Under the pieces are notes generated by a model. The model was not told the origin of the DNA. It saw nothing but the letters and a program-made list of their open reading frames with translations, and did not search any database. 64,000 nt of DNA from Spirodela intermedia (lineage: Eukaryota; Streptophyta; Magnoliopsida; Alismatales; Araceae). Made by a program: the position numbers and the translations under genes. Shown in pieces: positions 24,907-37,662 of the stretch (within the stretch, counting starts at the first letter, position 1; the number at the start of each line of letters is the position of its first letter). The stretch lies in the NCBI GenBank assembly GCA_902729315.2, contig LR746278.1, positions 1,127,001-1,191,000 on the forward strand, given 5' to 3'.

Positions 24907-26142
24907 TTACTCGCTTTCTTCCAGCTCCGGCCGCTGCTGCTGCACGATTGGTGAGCTCGTCAGCGGATTGTAGCAGCGGAATTTGGGATGAAAAAAAGGC
25001 CGGTCGACGAATCGTTCCCTGCAGGAAAGTATCTTTCTGGGCAGAGCATCACGAACGATAAGAAGGACGATCATTAAAATCGTTAGTAGCTGAACATCTC
25101 CTTCAGGGAGCTTCGAAGATAAGTTGCAGTAGAACATTTCAGTGAATGAGAGCGTATGATCCGGAGGCAGTCTCTGATACCTCTGCTGCATTGTGGTAAA
25201 ATCTTTATCACCTTCATTAAAAACCGCTCCAAGAAAAAACACTTTCTTGTGATAATCATACAGAATCATTCGTTTGATAAAGAAGAAAAATAAAAATCCC
25301 AAGAAGGAAGATTATAAGAGGACTGATGAGGTCGGAGCTCCCTCCACACGGATGAACTACAGTAGACTGTTCTTGCTAGGGGAAAAACAAAAGACAAATG
25401 GGCTAATACCCTTGGAACTCGAGGCGATCCCTCGGAAGAAGAGGGCCAACACCATCATCGGAGACTCTAGACTGATGATTAAAGATTTCCCAAGGGACTG
25501 GAGCATTCTGGGGGAGACATCATCTGGTGGCTTTCGCATGGCCTGGATTAATGAATTCCGAATTGATTACAGTCATGTCGGGGAAGAATGGCTGGCAACC
25601 ACGGAGAGGCATGCGGGGCCCATTGACAAAAATTAAAATAGAATAGTCATCCATGTCGTTGCTCCTGATTCGCTCCAGATAGATGCCACCATCATTAGTC
25701 TTAAACTAGGTTTTCTACTGATCTGAATGAGCTCAGCAATACCTCAGAGGTCTAGGCGGGTCACCTGATCCGTGATCTGCAATGCCTCCCCCGGCCAAGC
25801 GAATCAGATAGGGTTCTCCGAGTGCTGAGAAATCACATGTCAGAAACAATCCGAGGCCCAAAAGAAACATTGAAATCCCTTCGAATGTCGCGCCCGCGCG
25901 ACGAAATTGAAGAAAAAGGGAAGGATATGGTATCTAATTTACCGAGAGTTGACTTCCCACGAGGGAGAGACGTCACATTGCGACCTAACAAGACTCGTTT
26001 CACGGATACCATTCCATCCACTAGCTGTTTCCTCATACAGCGCTCCAGAAACCCTACAAAATATTCGGCCGGTGAGATCACCTTCCATGCTTCTCCTCAC
26101 TGGTTGGATTGCGTGCTGGGGAAGTTCTCGGCGGAATTTCAT
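24907..26142 (-). other. unresolved candidate minus-strand transcription unit
   Basis: Three stretches look exon-like. 25943-26142 begins ATG (MKFRRELPQHAIQP), is open for 200 nt and ends at TCTCG|GTAAAT. 25410-25542 follows an acceptor (TTAATCCAG) and encodes MRKPPDDVSPRMLQSLGKSL, ending AAGG|GTATTA. 24907-25302 contains GDKDFTTMQQRYQRLPPDHT and SFTEMFYCNLSSKLPEGDVQ. I do not recognise the product and cannot join all three in one frame. Long frames on the plus strand overlap (25274-25636, 25822-26214), so even the strand is uncertain. It would be head-to-head with the UBE3D-like gene. Confidence 0.25.
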
Positions 26143-26339
26143 ATTCTACTCCGGAGAAGGCGACGGATGGTGGCACGAAACCGGCCATATCTGGAAAAAT
26201 ATGGCGTGTTCTGAGGAGCAAGCGGGCCCCCCCTTCTCTTCTCTTGGCTCTTCCTCTCCGGACAGGATATTGAATTATGCGGCGGCGACCGCCGGCGCTT
26301 GTGCTGATGACGGCACGGTGAGGGCGTAGAGCCAGTTAT

Positions 26340-26341
26340 CG

Positions 26342-26373
<32 letters not shown>

Positions 26374-26375
26374 TC
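26340..26375. repeat. (GCC)n-(GAC)n trinucleotide tract
   Basis: Simple CGC-CGC repeats pass directly into GAC-GAC repeats within a GC-rich patch upstream of the UBE3D-like gene. No frame around it is convincing as a gene. Confidence 0.7.
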
Positions 26376-26918
26376 TGTTCAACGCCGGGAAGAGCTACCT
26401 TCGGCGGTGGCAAGACGCCTCGACGGTGTTCGCTATGGGCACCAACAGTGTTCCCTCTGTATTTTTCTTCATCGCCGCCAGGATTACTTTATTGAGAAAA
26501 ACAGATGTATTTCCTTGGATTTGATATGTACCCTCACTCGGGTAAAGTGAGTGGGGGCACATGATATTTTTTTAAAAGCCCTCTACATTGTGTACTTTAC
26601 ATATTTACCTTTTTGGGAGAGAATATCACCTGGCCCGGAAATCTATGTTGTGTGCCCTTTAATGGTTGGGGCAGGGCCCAGTGAAAAAGTTGGGTTGGGC
26701 CGATAAATGAAAAGGGGCCTTCCTGTTGCCATCACGCGAGAGCGATCCTTAATGGGCCTATATGGGCCTCCCGGCACTCGAAGAAAAAGTTAAGCCGTTC
26801 ATAATTATTTAGTTATAATAAGAAAAAATATATTTAATGTATGAGGGTTTTGCGCTTCGGTTAAATTAAACCCGGAAATCAAAATCCCCGCCGCCGCGTG
26901 AAGGATCGGTCGCGGGGA

Positions 26919-29900
26919 ATGAGCATGCCGTTGGTTTCTACCTCGCCGCGGCGGAGCTGCAGAAGATGGCGCTTCACCTGGGAGTCCCTAGCGCACACTC
27001 CCACGCTCAGGTTATTCCTCTTCAGTTCCGAAGTCGAACCCTCGAAGAGTTGCGAGAACCTGGAGGCCTCGCTCTGCCTGGGGGAGTCTCGAGTTGTCGT
27101 GCGGTGGAGGGAAGAAGGGGCCGGGGACTTGGAGTTGAGAGTTCCGGTTCCCAGGGTTCTCATCGACACAGTGGCGCCAGTCCAGGTCTTGTCCAGGAAG
27201 GACCACATCGAGGTTAAGTTAGTCCTGGTTCTCCCGCTTGATCATCCGATGTCCATGAGTTCCCGGTCGGCTTTGGATGCGGGTGCGCTTTTCAGGAGGC
27301 CGGAGGGAGATTTTTCAGGCTATTCGCTTCCTCTTTCCTTGGATTCCGGTGAGCCAAGGCATTTTTCTTTATGGATAGTTCATCCCCTTTCGTTTTCATT
27401 TCCTTCCGTATATAATCATAAGATAAAAGGCTCCTAAGTTCTCTTTGGAGACCTGATTAGTGACAGCTAAAGCAGAAATTTTGCGGATAGCCGTTGTGTT
27501 TACATAAATTGCAAAATCAAATATAGTTATTTCGTATCTGTTTTGGCACCTTTCTCCTCCGATCGGGCATGCTTTAGAAGAGGTGCAGGGATAGAGTGGA
27601 AAATGATTTGATAGTCCCCTGTGTGCTGATGTAAAGCTTTCTTACCGCATCCTACGTTTAAGCTCCTGTCCGTGAGAAGCATTGACAGGGGAGAGAAAAA
27701 TGCATCTACATAGATATATGGTACTACACGATCAATTTAAACTATAGTGGATCAAAATCCACTAGTTTCCACCTGTCATTTCTCAAATTGCGGCTTGGTT
27801 TTACCACAATGAAGAGTCTTTATTCTGCTGCTGGACTAATTTGCGTAAGTAGCAAAGTAGTGTGTTAAAATGAAGGAATTTTGATAATGCCAATTTTCTT
27901 CTATGATTTTCACCGAATCTCTTGAACCTAATTTATTTTATTTTACTCATATATATATGTTTATAATCCTTGAAACTAATATTTCAGAAATTTTGAACCA
28001 GATATGAAGCATCTTTCTACTGGAGATGTGCATTTCTATTGTAAGACTTGCTGTACGAGAGTAACAAAGATACCTTCAAGGTAGTAGTTTTCATTTATTA
28101 TCTGTTCCACTTACCTGTGTTTTCAAACTCGACTCCATATTCCGATTACAGAATGATGAAAGAAAATACAAATTTACACTGCTCATGTGCATATAATCGA
28201 TATGTAAGGTGTAAATGACAGTGTACACTAAATTTAGGCATCTTTAACGTCATTTCGTTGTATTTGATTCCAATATTGATCGCTTCACTGTAAACGCTAG
28301 TTATTTAGGCAGACGAAACAAGATATTGTGGAGAAACAATCACTGTGATTCCTCTTTATAGTAATTATGTTATCAATCCTGGTGTTTTCTGGAATCCAAT
28401 TGAATCAAAAGCCATGTCTTTCTGCTTTATCCCTTAAGAGGCTTTGTCACCTGTAGAGAGGTTTTCTTATAGTCTCAGATCTCCCTAGTTACGATCTGCA
28501 TTGAAATGTGCCCTCCATTTTCGATACTTGTTTAACTTAGACAAGTGCAATATCCTGCACTACGAGTTATTTGTGTATTGTACAAACAATTTGTGGTATA
28601 CCGATAGTCAGGCGCCATTCTTTAGTAATTTTTTCCCTACAGAGATGGAGGTGAATTTTGGAAGGCGCCATTTCTGTAGAGCTCCTTCCACGGTTTTTTT
28701 CCATCCATTTCCTTCGTGTTGGAAAATATGGAATGTATTTGTAATTGAATATGTCGGATGCTCTGCCATCTTGTTTTCTCCTCCGGGATTTTATTATATT
28801 TCTAGGATTATATTTTTTTGAAGTGTTCCTTTATTATTCGTGAAGCCATAAATATTTAGGTTTGAAGCTCGGGGTTGCTCTTCTAAGTCAAAGATTTTCC
28901 CTGTGATTACCTTTTTTTATTTTACTAAGAACTAATTTTCACAGAAAAAATTTCCATGCACTCTCCTTTTCTGATATTTGGGTCAATGCCAACAATTGAA
29001 AGACATAAACTGGTTGCAAGTCTGAAATAGTAGATGCTACAATGCCAAGAATCTGATTTTCATTTGATAATTGTAGCTTCATTGGATCCGTTGCTGACTT
29101 ATTATTTTATATTTTTCTCGTTTTCTGCTAACTTCATAATCTTCTTTGCAGGAAGTTCGTGGAAATGCCATCAGCTGACTGGCGTGAGGTGGCAGACAAT
29201 TGGTTTGGGACAGGTTGCTGTTCATTTGGAGGTATAAGTGAAAAATTGGTGCGTGCATATATTAAAGCTTACAGTTGTGCTGAGTCTACATGTCTGTTGG
29301 ACGGCCCTTCAGTTACCATTTGCAAGGACGATCTTGAAGGATATGAATTCACTCAGTGCCCAGTAGAGCATTCAAGTCATAGTGACATGAATGATCCTGT
29401 AGCAAAAGTCAAAGGCATGTCCAGCGCAAATGCTAGTGAAGGCACTCGTGTTAGTCCTGATCCCACTAAGCATAGTTTGAATGAGAGAAAAGCTGACATT
29501 GGTGCAGAGAGGAAGATGGATGCCAACGAAAATTCTGATATATTTCACGGTTCATCAGTTAACCAAGTTTTCCCAAATGAATCATTCCATTGCTGTGCTG
29601 ATGAAAGAAACAGTCATCTAAATCACAGCTACGGAAAACTTCATGATGTTGCAGTTACACCCATGGGAAATTTGGCATCCCATGTAGGCCAAAACGGGTC
29701 ACTAAATGTTGTTCTGGGATGTGGCTTTCTAATTAAAATATGTAATCTTTCAAATGAAGTCCAGTGGGTTGAATTTTCATGTAGGAATTGCTCATCCTTA
29801 CTTGGATCTTACCCAATTACTAAGGGGCTAAATTATCCAGTAGACAGTGGAATTCGATTATTCAAGTGCTATGTTTCAACGAGTCTGGATTGTAGTGGGC

Positions 29901-31607
29901 CAGATAATGTATTCAGGTAAAAGAAGTTAACGATCAGTGTTGCTTACTGATTTTTTTTATTTTTTTATTTTAATGATAACATTGGTATCACTGAGAATTT
30001 AAGATGCAGTCACTGGATAAAGATATATATTTACACTGTATCAATTAAGTTGTAAATACATGCCTCTACATTGGTTTCTTTTCCTACACTGGATCATGAA
30101 TATATTAACACGGCATAAGCTATGTGGAATAGCCCTTGGTCTTTCCTCTACAGACAGTTCCGCAAATTGCATTCTCGTATAAACAAACCAGATTGTTTGT
30201 GGCTAGTGCTGTTCTTGGTAGAATGCAGATCAGGTTGACAGCTGGATAGTAAAAAAAATCCCCAGTCCTCCAATGCATCAACGCTGCAAGCCGAAGAACA
30301 ACTGCATACAAACCTTACTTATCTCAGTCAGCAAGGATTTGGTGTAGAGTTAATTTGACGTCGTAAATGCACATTTCATTTTTCATTTATTTTCATCTAT
30401 AATCCCTCGTGCTGAGTGAAAAAAAGCTATTTCATTCATGTGAAAATATGCATAATGCTATCGTTGTCATGATCACGGCAGATTCTTCTTTGCTCCATTT
30501 TGTTGTCTATTTTGGTTCTGTTTCCACCTTATTAGCAACTAAAACGCAATTTTTTTTTAAAATAACTTATTTTATGAATTCATCTCATAAGAAGCCTCAA
30601 ACCTGTTGGGAATGAATGAAGGATTCTGGGATCGCACAACTGAATGAAAATTTTGTATTTTCGTTATTAAATTATTGAATTGTTGTTCCTATTATAAGCG
30701 ACTATAATATATGGTGAGAATATGATATAACTTGAAGACTCATTTTCTGCGAATTATTTGATGAGCAGAAACCACACGCTGCAGAGACTTTTTGTGAAAT
30801 CGCTGCTGGAAAGTGCAACCGATGAACTTTCCTACCACACAATTGTCAAGGATCTGAGCACAAGGTCCCCAGTGTTGCAGATAGTTCTTCTAAATTCGAA
30901 AGCATGGTGTTTTAGTGGAGATTGTTTTGAAAACGAGATCTCTGGTTGCCTTTCTGAGGTTAACCTGCAACCTGTTGTTAAAGTGCTATTTTCCGACTGT
31001 AGCTCTGAAACAAGGATTTACTCAAGGTCAGTATTCTAGCTTTTAGGAGCAGCATGAGCTCATACTTGTATATATTTAAAGGAAATTATTTTGTAGAAAA
31101 ATGTTGCATCTATGGTTGACCAAAGTACACCTTACATCAGCCTCATTTCATGTCATCCTCGCCTTTATTTTTTCTCCCTTGTCCAGTTTCTTGCATCCCT
31201 GTTTGCCTTTAGTGGCTTATTTCTTGATGCTCCTCATGCCCAATTTAAACGTATCGCCTCTGATTTCTCCACCCTCGTTTGCTTCGAAGGACCCTTCCTC
31301 CAACTCTGTCAACTCTTTCAGAACAGTTTTCTCCGCTGAAAGCAATACTTGTTCATCGATCCTTCGTTCATCGATCAAATATGAGACGTTCGTCGCTGGC
31401 ATATATTGTTTGTGGTTATAGTGTTCTTCGCTCCTCTGCTTTTGCAGGGAAGTAGAGCAATGGCTGACCAGAAAGCATTCGGATGAGGTGTTCATGTTGA
31501 CCCGGCAAGCGAAAGAATTGATGGAATTGCTGAAATCGGCACACGATAATTTGCCGGCATCGTGTTCTTCGTTCCAAGGGATGTCGTTATCTTACATTGA
31601 GAGGTAG
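26919..31607 (+). CDS. UBE3D-like E3 ubiquitin ligase (E2-binding, HECT-like)
   Basis: Five exons: 26919-27348, 28002-28080, 29152-29916, 30769-31026 and 31448-31607; 1692 nt, 563 aa, all phases agreeing. It is the plant homologue of ubiquitin-conjugating enzyme E2C-binding protein/UBE3D, a Cys-rich non-canonical ligase family. Marks: FTWESLAHTPTLRLFLF and LRVPVPRVLID in exon 1, and paired Cys (FYCKTCCTR) in exon 2. Exon 3 carries the family signature WREVADNWFGTGCCSFGGIS; LDGPSVTICKDDLEG lies further on. Exon 3 also carries a long low-complexity insert (about residues 225-330). The C-terminal exons hold NEISGCLSEVNLQPVVKVLF and end SLSYIER. The ATG at 26919 is the first in frame; an upstream GTG is not needed. 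Confidence 0.82.
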
Positions 31608-31759
31608 CTGAAAGAAGATACCACCAGGTATTCCATCCAATGTGCTCAGTGGGCTTTCCATTCAATTCGCCATTGATTTCTGGCCCTTTGAATCCACCTC
31701 TCCTTTCTTCCACTTCCTTTCAAAAGACTGACCTGCATGCAACACCCACCGAGCATATC

Positions 31760-31762
<3 letters not shown>

Positions 31763-31810
<48 letters not shown>

Positions 31811-31830
31811 ACTCACTCACTCACTCTCTC
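31763..31830. repeat. (CT)n and (CACT)n microsatellite
   Basis: An uninterrupted CT tract of about 40 nt is followed by several ACTC units, in the 3' flank of the UBE3D-like gene. Confidence 0.85.
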
Positions 31831-32278
31831 TGAATTTGAGTGTCCAGAGAGTTTTACTCAGAGCCAGTTTCTCTTTCTTTCTATGTATTCCTTGCAGGGG
31901 GCATATATCTGGGGACGAGCCATGGAGTGACCTGAAGAAGAGGGGAGGTCAACCATGGGAGAACTAGTCAACGGGCGGTCCCATGCATCTCTTTAATTGT
32001 TTCTTCCCCATCTCTTTAATCGAGGATCCAGTGACTTGGAAGGCTGGGCCAGCCACCTGCTCATCCTCATTGCATCAGATAGATACCTCGACTGCAGCTG
32101 CAACCAGGTCTGATGTGAGGAACTTAAGCTCATAGATCTCTCCGGTCAACTACTTCATGAAAAATTTAATCAGCTTTGTGGTTGGAGATGGACTGGTTTT
32201 ACTGAAGTTGGCGCTCTCTTTGCTGATCACTCCGAGGGTTAGTCGGGTTGCAGCATTTGATGCTGGATTCATTGGAAA

Positions 32279-32279
<1 letters not shown>

Positions 32280-32327
<48 letters not shown>
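32280..32327. repeat. (CT)n microsatellite
   Basis: Perfect CT dinucleotide repeat of nearly 50 nt between UBE3D-like and HISN7. Confidence 0.9.
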
Positions 32328-32328
<1 letters not shown>

Positions 32329-32558
32329 TTCAAGCATGCGATTAGCTGCTTTCCTCTCGCTCTTGCTGATCCTGTTGGCATCTTTGCCTCGAGGATGAAA
32401 TCTCTGACTCGTCTCCGTACTGTTCAGAAATAATTACTGCGTTCAACGAAATCCAGAAACTCAACTTATTGGATCGATCGAGCAGGTTCCCCGTCCTCAC
32501 TCGTATGCCGTTCTTGTTTTTAATCGGAAAATTTCACCATCTTCGCCACTGAAGACAA

Positions 32559-32562
<4 letters not shown>

Positions 32563-32590
<28 letters not shown>
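32563..32590 (+). repeat. (CT)n tract in the HISN7 leader
   Basis: CT repeat 34 nt before the HISN7 start codon, so probably in the promoter or 5' UTR. CT/GA tracts in this position are common in plant core promoters. Confidence 0.6.
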
Positions 32591-32593
<3 letters not shown>

Positions 32594-32623
32594 GCCGGAC
32601 CTTCCCCACCTCATCCTTCGTCG

Positions 32624-34940
32624 ATGAACTCATTTCTCGTTTGCGGCCCAGACCCTACGAAGAAAATGCTCGCCCCATCTAATCGCCTGGTCCAGAACCG
32701 GCGTTCCCCACTCCCTCCACCTTCGTCGCCGCCAGCGTGCTACGCTGCCTCTATCTCCGGGTGGTGTCCGTGTCGGGGTTCCGGAAGGAGGAGATTCCCC
32801 TCCATCGCCGCCGCTCCGTCGTTCAGAGCCTCAATATTTTCAACGCCGGTGAAGACGGGGACGGGCGGTCCAGTCGCTGAGATGGGGGTGGGAGATGTGG
32901 ACGTCTTCGTGGAAGTCGGCAACAAGCTGGCCGACGCCGCCGGCGAGATCATCCGCAAGTACTTCCGCAAGAGCTTTGAGATCGTCGACAAGGACGACCT
33001 GAGTGGGTGCTCCCCACTCCCCCGGAAACTAGATAAACAGAGGGAAAAAAGGGGAAAAAATCAGAAAAAAAAAACCTTTCTTTTGATTGCCCCTGTTAAC
33101 CCAGAGATTATTCGTTCTTGTTGGATTCTTCTCCCTGGCCTGGCCTCTGATCGATGGGCGTTCACTCTTGCAGGTCCTGTGACGATTGCCGACCGGGCAG
33201 CGGAGGAATCGATGATCTCCATCATCTTGCAGCATTTCCCTTCCCATGCAATGTACGACTTCTCATTCTCCTCCGCTCGTTCTCTTTTGCATCCATTCGC
33301 CACTGCAAATTAAGAAACCCCTGCTCAATCCCAACGCTGAATCTTTCAGTTACGGAGAGGAGAATGGCTGGAGATGCAGAGAGATTTATGCCGAGTACGT
33401 CTGGGTTTTGGACCCGATTGACGGGACGAAAAGCTTCATCACCGGTATTTATCTATCGATTCAGAGTCCATCCTTCGTCTCATACTCTTCATGAACTACG
33501 AAGATTCTTCAAATCCAATTCATTCCATTGTTCTGCAGGCAAGCCCCTGTTCGGGACTCTGATCGCCCTTCTTCACAAGGGGGAACCAGTAGGGTTTATG
33601 CTCAGTTTCTATGACATGGATATCGATCACCAGAGGTTGAGATGAACTTGTGCATCTGAAAAGAATAATATTTTCTTTATTTTCAGATTGTGGGCATCAT
33701 CGATCAGCCAGTTTTACGAGAGAGATGGATTGGAGTGAAGGGAAGGAAAACTACACTCAATGGATCGGTGGTTTCTGCCCGTTCCTGCAGCAGCATTGCC
33801 CAAGCCTATTTGTATGCATCCGCCCCACCCTTCCCCCGCATCAACTGAGCTATAATTATCATCCAATATGAACATACGATCGAATATGGTTTGCTAAACT
33901 ACTGTTAAATCAACAAAAATCTTCACGAGGATACTGTCTTTTGGAAATTAATGGCTGATACCTCTCCTTCTTGGCTGGCATTACGACCATTCTTCTTTGG
34001 CATCGCTGTCTTTCTACCAAAAGCAATGATTCTATCACATGGGTCTGCAGGAAATATCAAAAACACCTTCATTTTTTTCTCCGAAATGGGTATTTTTTTC
34101 TTCCAATGCTTGAAAATAAATTCCACACGACCATTATTAATTACGGAAATACTCCACATCCCATTTCGATGTAATTACTGTATGATTACCATTCTGCACT
34201 CATATTTCATGTTTCCCTGCAAAATTAAGCCCATGCCAACTATTGAATCCTCGGCAGGTACACGACCAGCCCTCATCTCTTCAGCAGCGACGCCGAAGAA
34301 GCTTTCATCCGTGTTAGAGACAAGGTCAGCTGATCCATCTTACCATTGCCGCGGATTACCAGTATTATATTAATTGGCTGACACATCGGAATACCAAGTT
34401 GCTTAATTTTCTTTCTCCCTTTTTCCCAGGTGAAAGTTCCACTTTATGGTTGTGATTGTTACGCCTATGCCCTCTTAGCCACAGGATTCGTGGATCTTGT
34501 GGTTGAGTCTGGGCTCAAGGTCAGCTCTGTCTTCTGAACCCCCCCCATCCCCCCCTCGTTGACTTACATTTCTTTTATTTCACATTGAGCAATGCCCAGC
34601 TGGTGATCTTCCTTCATGGTTCCCTTCTTTTGATCTCCAGCCCTATGACTTCCTTTCGCTTATACCCGTTATAGAAGGTGCCGGCGGCTTGATAACTGAT
34701 TGGAGAGGACAGGATCTCCACTGGGAGGCGTCACCGGAATCCAACCCCGAATGTAAATATTCTAAATCATCTGCCAAAGTCCCAAGCAATTATTAACTAT
34801 AGTTACCTTATTTTTCGGGTAGGAACAATAATTTATGAGCCGGGTACCTAAATCTACCTCCTCTCCCAGGTTTCAAAGTGGTTGCAGCAGGCGACCCGCA
34901 GCTCCACCAACAGGCTCTGGACCTGCTGCAGTGGGAGTAG
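32624..34940 (+). CDS. HISN7: histidinol-phosphate phosphatase IMPL2, chloroplastic
   Basis: Nine exons: 32624-33002, 33174-33252, 33350-33444, 33539-33588, 33687-33811, 34258-34324, 34430-34519, 34641-34752 and 34870-34940; 1068 nt, 355 aa, phases all consistent. Member of the inositol monophosphatase superfamily that removes phosphate from histidinol phosphate in plastid histidine synthesis. The N-terminal 80 residues or so are a Ser/Arg/Pro-rich transit peptide. Family marks: DKDDLSPVTIADRAAEESM, the metal-binding Glu in YGEENGW, motif A WVLDPIDGTKSFITG, and LIPVIEGAGGLITDW as motif B. The end is VVAAGDPQLHQQALDLLQWE. The first ATG in frame is 32624, just after a CT tract. Confidence 0.93.
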
Positions 34941-36321
34941 GAGGGTATCTCATCCCCCATCTCGTAAAGGTCAAACCAGTTCGCATGTGAATAAAGGGCT
35001 ATTCTGGTAATTTTTGTTCGTGTTTTTTTCTCCTGATTTACTGGGATAAATCTTATCCCAGCATTTCCCTGGAACTGAGCTCGTAGAGTATCTCAGCTGG
35101 GATAGAAACAAATTACCCAAAAAAAAGCTCCTTTTCTTTGCTTGAAAAACGTGCCGTTGACCTTTCAACACTTTCTTCCAAAAATGCCACATAAAGCAAA
35201 AATTTTCATTCAAACCCGGATAGAATCGATATATATATATATATATCAGCATCTTTTAGGATTGTGGAATATTCTCATGTTTATGAAATTTTTTTGACTG
35301 AAAAATATGCTGATGACCATTTTCAAGACGCTTCTCTTCCAAAAGGGTTTAATCAGCCCAAAATTTCATCCAAAATTTAATGCGAATTTGACAAGTCCAA
35401 GGTCCTCTATGACGGTAATAAATACCACCTCCCAGAGAGGTGGGCCCCGTTACAGTCGTAGGCCCATTTACCTCCCAGAGACGGAAAGTCTCTCGCTTCA
35501 GGGGTCCGGCAGGGTCGCACGCAACCCCAGGCCCACTAGGGTTCAATGCACCGTTGATTCATTTGCTAGCTCGGCTCGAGATTTATGGACGGTAGATGGA
35601 ACGATGTGCCATCACTTAATGCCCCTTCAAGCCGTAGCCTTAAATTAAATATGGCTTCTTTTTAATTTCAATAAAACCGTTTAAGCTCTGAAATTCCAAA
35701 TATTTTTTTGTCCTGAATATTATGGGATGGTGAGCCTAAAATTATTAAATTCTGATATGCATCTCAAGAAATAAAGCAAGAGAGCGGCCGTGCTGAGTTA
35801 GGCGTACGGTGTCGATTGGCGGTTGGCAGTGGGAGGGAGGGTTGAACCGAGTCACGATCCGACCCCTTCGACCGACTCCGAATTTCCAACGGCATTGAAG
35901 TCGTCATCAGTGAGCCGATTGTGAGCGTCTGATTGCCGACAGTAGAGAGTGAAAGGTTCCAGCTTTTTTCATATTTTGGGGTCGTTGGAATAGAGAGGAG
36001 GTAGGAGGGCCGCTCGCCTGCTCGCGGGTTGCACGCCCGCCTGTGATCCTCTCTCTTTCTCTCTCTCTCTCTCTCGCAGGTTGTGATCTCCGGGGAGCTC
36101 GGAAGACCCACACAGATTGCACAAAGCGGGGAGCGTCAGCCGGGCCAAGGGGAGGATTGATAGCTTCCTCCTTTTCACCCACTCTTTGGCTCCTGGGAGT
36201 GAAGCCATAGTTACAGGAGGCCGAGGGAGAGATTGAGTCAATCGAGAGACCTCCGAGGCCTGCCAAGGGTTGGCCAGCGGTCTCCCCCACCGCCCAGCCG
36301 CTCACTGGTTTCCCACCAGCA

Positions 36322-36352
<31 letters not shown>

Positions 36353-36424
36353 AATCAGAACCCGGGGAAGGACGGAGAGAAAACCCAGATAGAGAGAAGC
36401 CGGGAGCTTCAGCTGGAGGGGGAG
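34941..36424. other. spacer and TLC-gene leader
   Basis: There is an (AT)n run near 35229-35246, CT tracts at 36055-36075 and 36321-36349, and otherwise unstructured sequence. Open frames are not protein-like. The last 200 bp or so is the leader of the TLC gene. Confidence 0.5.
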
Positions 36425-37662
36425 ATGGAGGAGTACATCGTGCGGTGGGTCATGTGCGGGGTCATCTCATGGTCGGCGGCTTTCATGGCGGTGCGGAAGG
36501 CGCTCCCCAACCGGTCCTTCGACTTTTGTAGCCGCATCATCTCCACTGCGCACGCCTGCGTGGCCGTCGTCCTCGCCACCCTCTCCATTCAGGACTGGAC
36601 ACGCCCCATCAGCCCCCTCGGCTCTCCCTCCTCCCACTGGCAGGTAGGTCCTCCCTCAGCGCCTCCATTATCCATCCGCCCTCCCTCCTCTAACCAGCTC
36701 CCTTTCTCTCTCTAAATCTCGCAGATGAAGTCCTTATCAGTCACCCTTTCCTACCTCATCTACGACTTCTTCTGCATCCTCTTAGACAAGCGCATCAACA
36801 TCTCCGATCTAGTCCACCACGCCGTCGGCATCGTCGGAATCATCGCCGGCCTCGCCTATCAAATGGTATCCTCCCCCCCTCTCTCTCTCTCTCTCCCTCT
36901 ATCTATCTATCTCTCGGTCTCTCTTTCTCTATCTATCTATCTATCTATAAATCTCTGTCTCTCTCTCTTTCTCTTTCTCTGTCTATCTATCTATCTATCT
37001 ATCAATCTCTGTCTCTCTCTCTTTCTCTTTCTCTATCTATCTATAAATCTCCGTCTCTCTCTTTTTCTTTCTCTATCTATCTATCTGTCTATCTATCTTA
37101 CTAGATTTGGATCTGTTTGAGCTTGGATTACTGCAGTGCGGGACGGAGATGGTGACAACGATGTGGATTACGGAGGTCTCGACCCCTTTCCTTCACCTGA
37201 GGCAGTTCCTCAAGGAGCTGGGTTACAAGGACACCGACCTCAATCTTTTAGCGGATGTGAGTTTGTGACCGTCATCAGTCTCATGTCGTCTTACCATGCC
37301 AAAATCTCTGTCTAACGAGGGCTTTTTTGATTATGATGAAGTTCCTGTTTAGCATCACCTTCTCATTGGCTAGAATGGGCTTTGGGCCCTATATGACCAC
37401 CGTCACCCTCACGGCCGACTACCCATTTCTCATCAAGGTGAAGGGGGAATCACATACGTTGGCCTTTTGACTTTTTTCACCAATCCTTCGCTGCATAATG
37501 ACGTGATGGTTGACTTTTGACCAGGCCATGGCGCTGGGGCTGCAGCTGGTCAGCGCGTTCTGGTTCTTCAAGATCCTGAAGCTGATGAGACTCAAGATGA
37601 AGAGTCGGAGGAACCCCAAGGCGGCTGCGGACGGCCTTTGCCCCCCTTTGAAGGTCGACTGA
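36425..37662 (+). CDS. TLC-domain membrane protein
   Basis: Five exons: 36425-36643, 36725-36865, 37137-37256, 37342-37437 and 37525-37662. They total 714 nt, 237 aa, and every exon is phase 0-0. Multi-spanning protein of the TRAM/LAG1/CLN8 family, similar in size to TMEM136-like plant proteins. Visible features: N-terminal span VMCGVISWSAAFMAV, RKALPNRSFDFCSRIISTAH, conserved SYLIYDFF and the LVHHAVGIVG motif with its paired His. EVSTPFLHLRQFL is typical of TLC proteins. The C-terminal span ALGLQLVSAFWFFKILKLM is followed by a basic tail. It is probably in the ER or another endomembrane; function unassigned in this subfamily. Intron 2 is filled with CT and CTAT repeats. Confidence 0.85.
36880..37101. 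repeat. mixed (CT)n/(CTAT)n microsatellite in TLC intron 2
   Basis: More than 200 nt of interleaved CT, CTAT and short linker 'aatctctgtctc' repeats. The 'ctataaatctctgtctctctc' phrase recurs several times, so a roughly 50-nt unit was itself tandemly copied. Confidence 0.8.

Noticed and set aside
35764-36305. Minus-strand open frames upstream of the TLC gene
   Set aside because: They include translated CT repeats (ERERERE) and lack any conserved motif.
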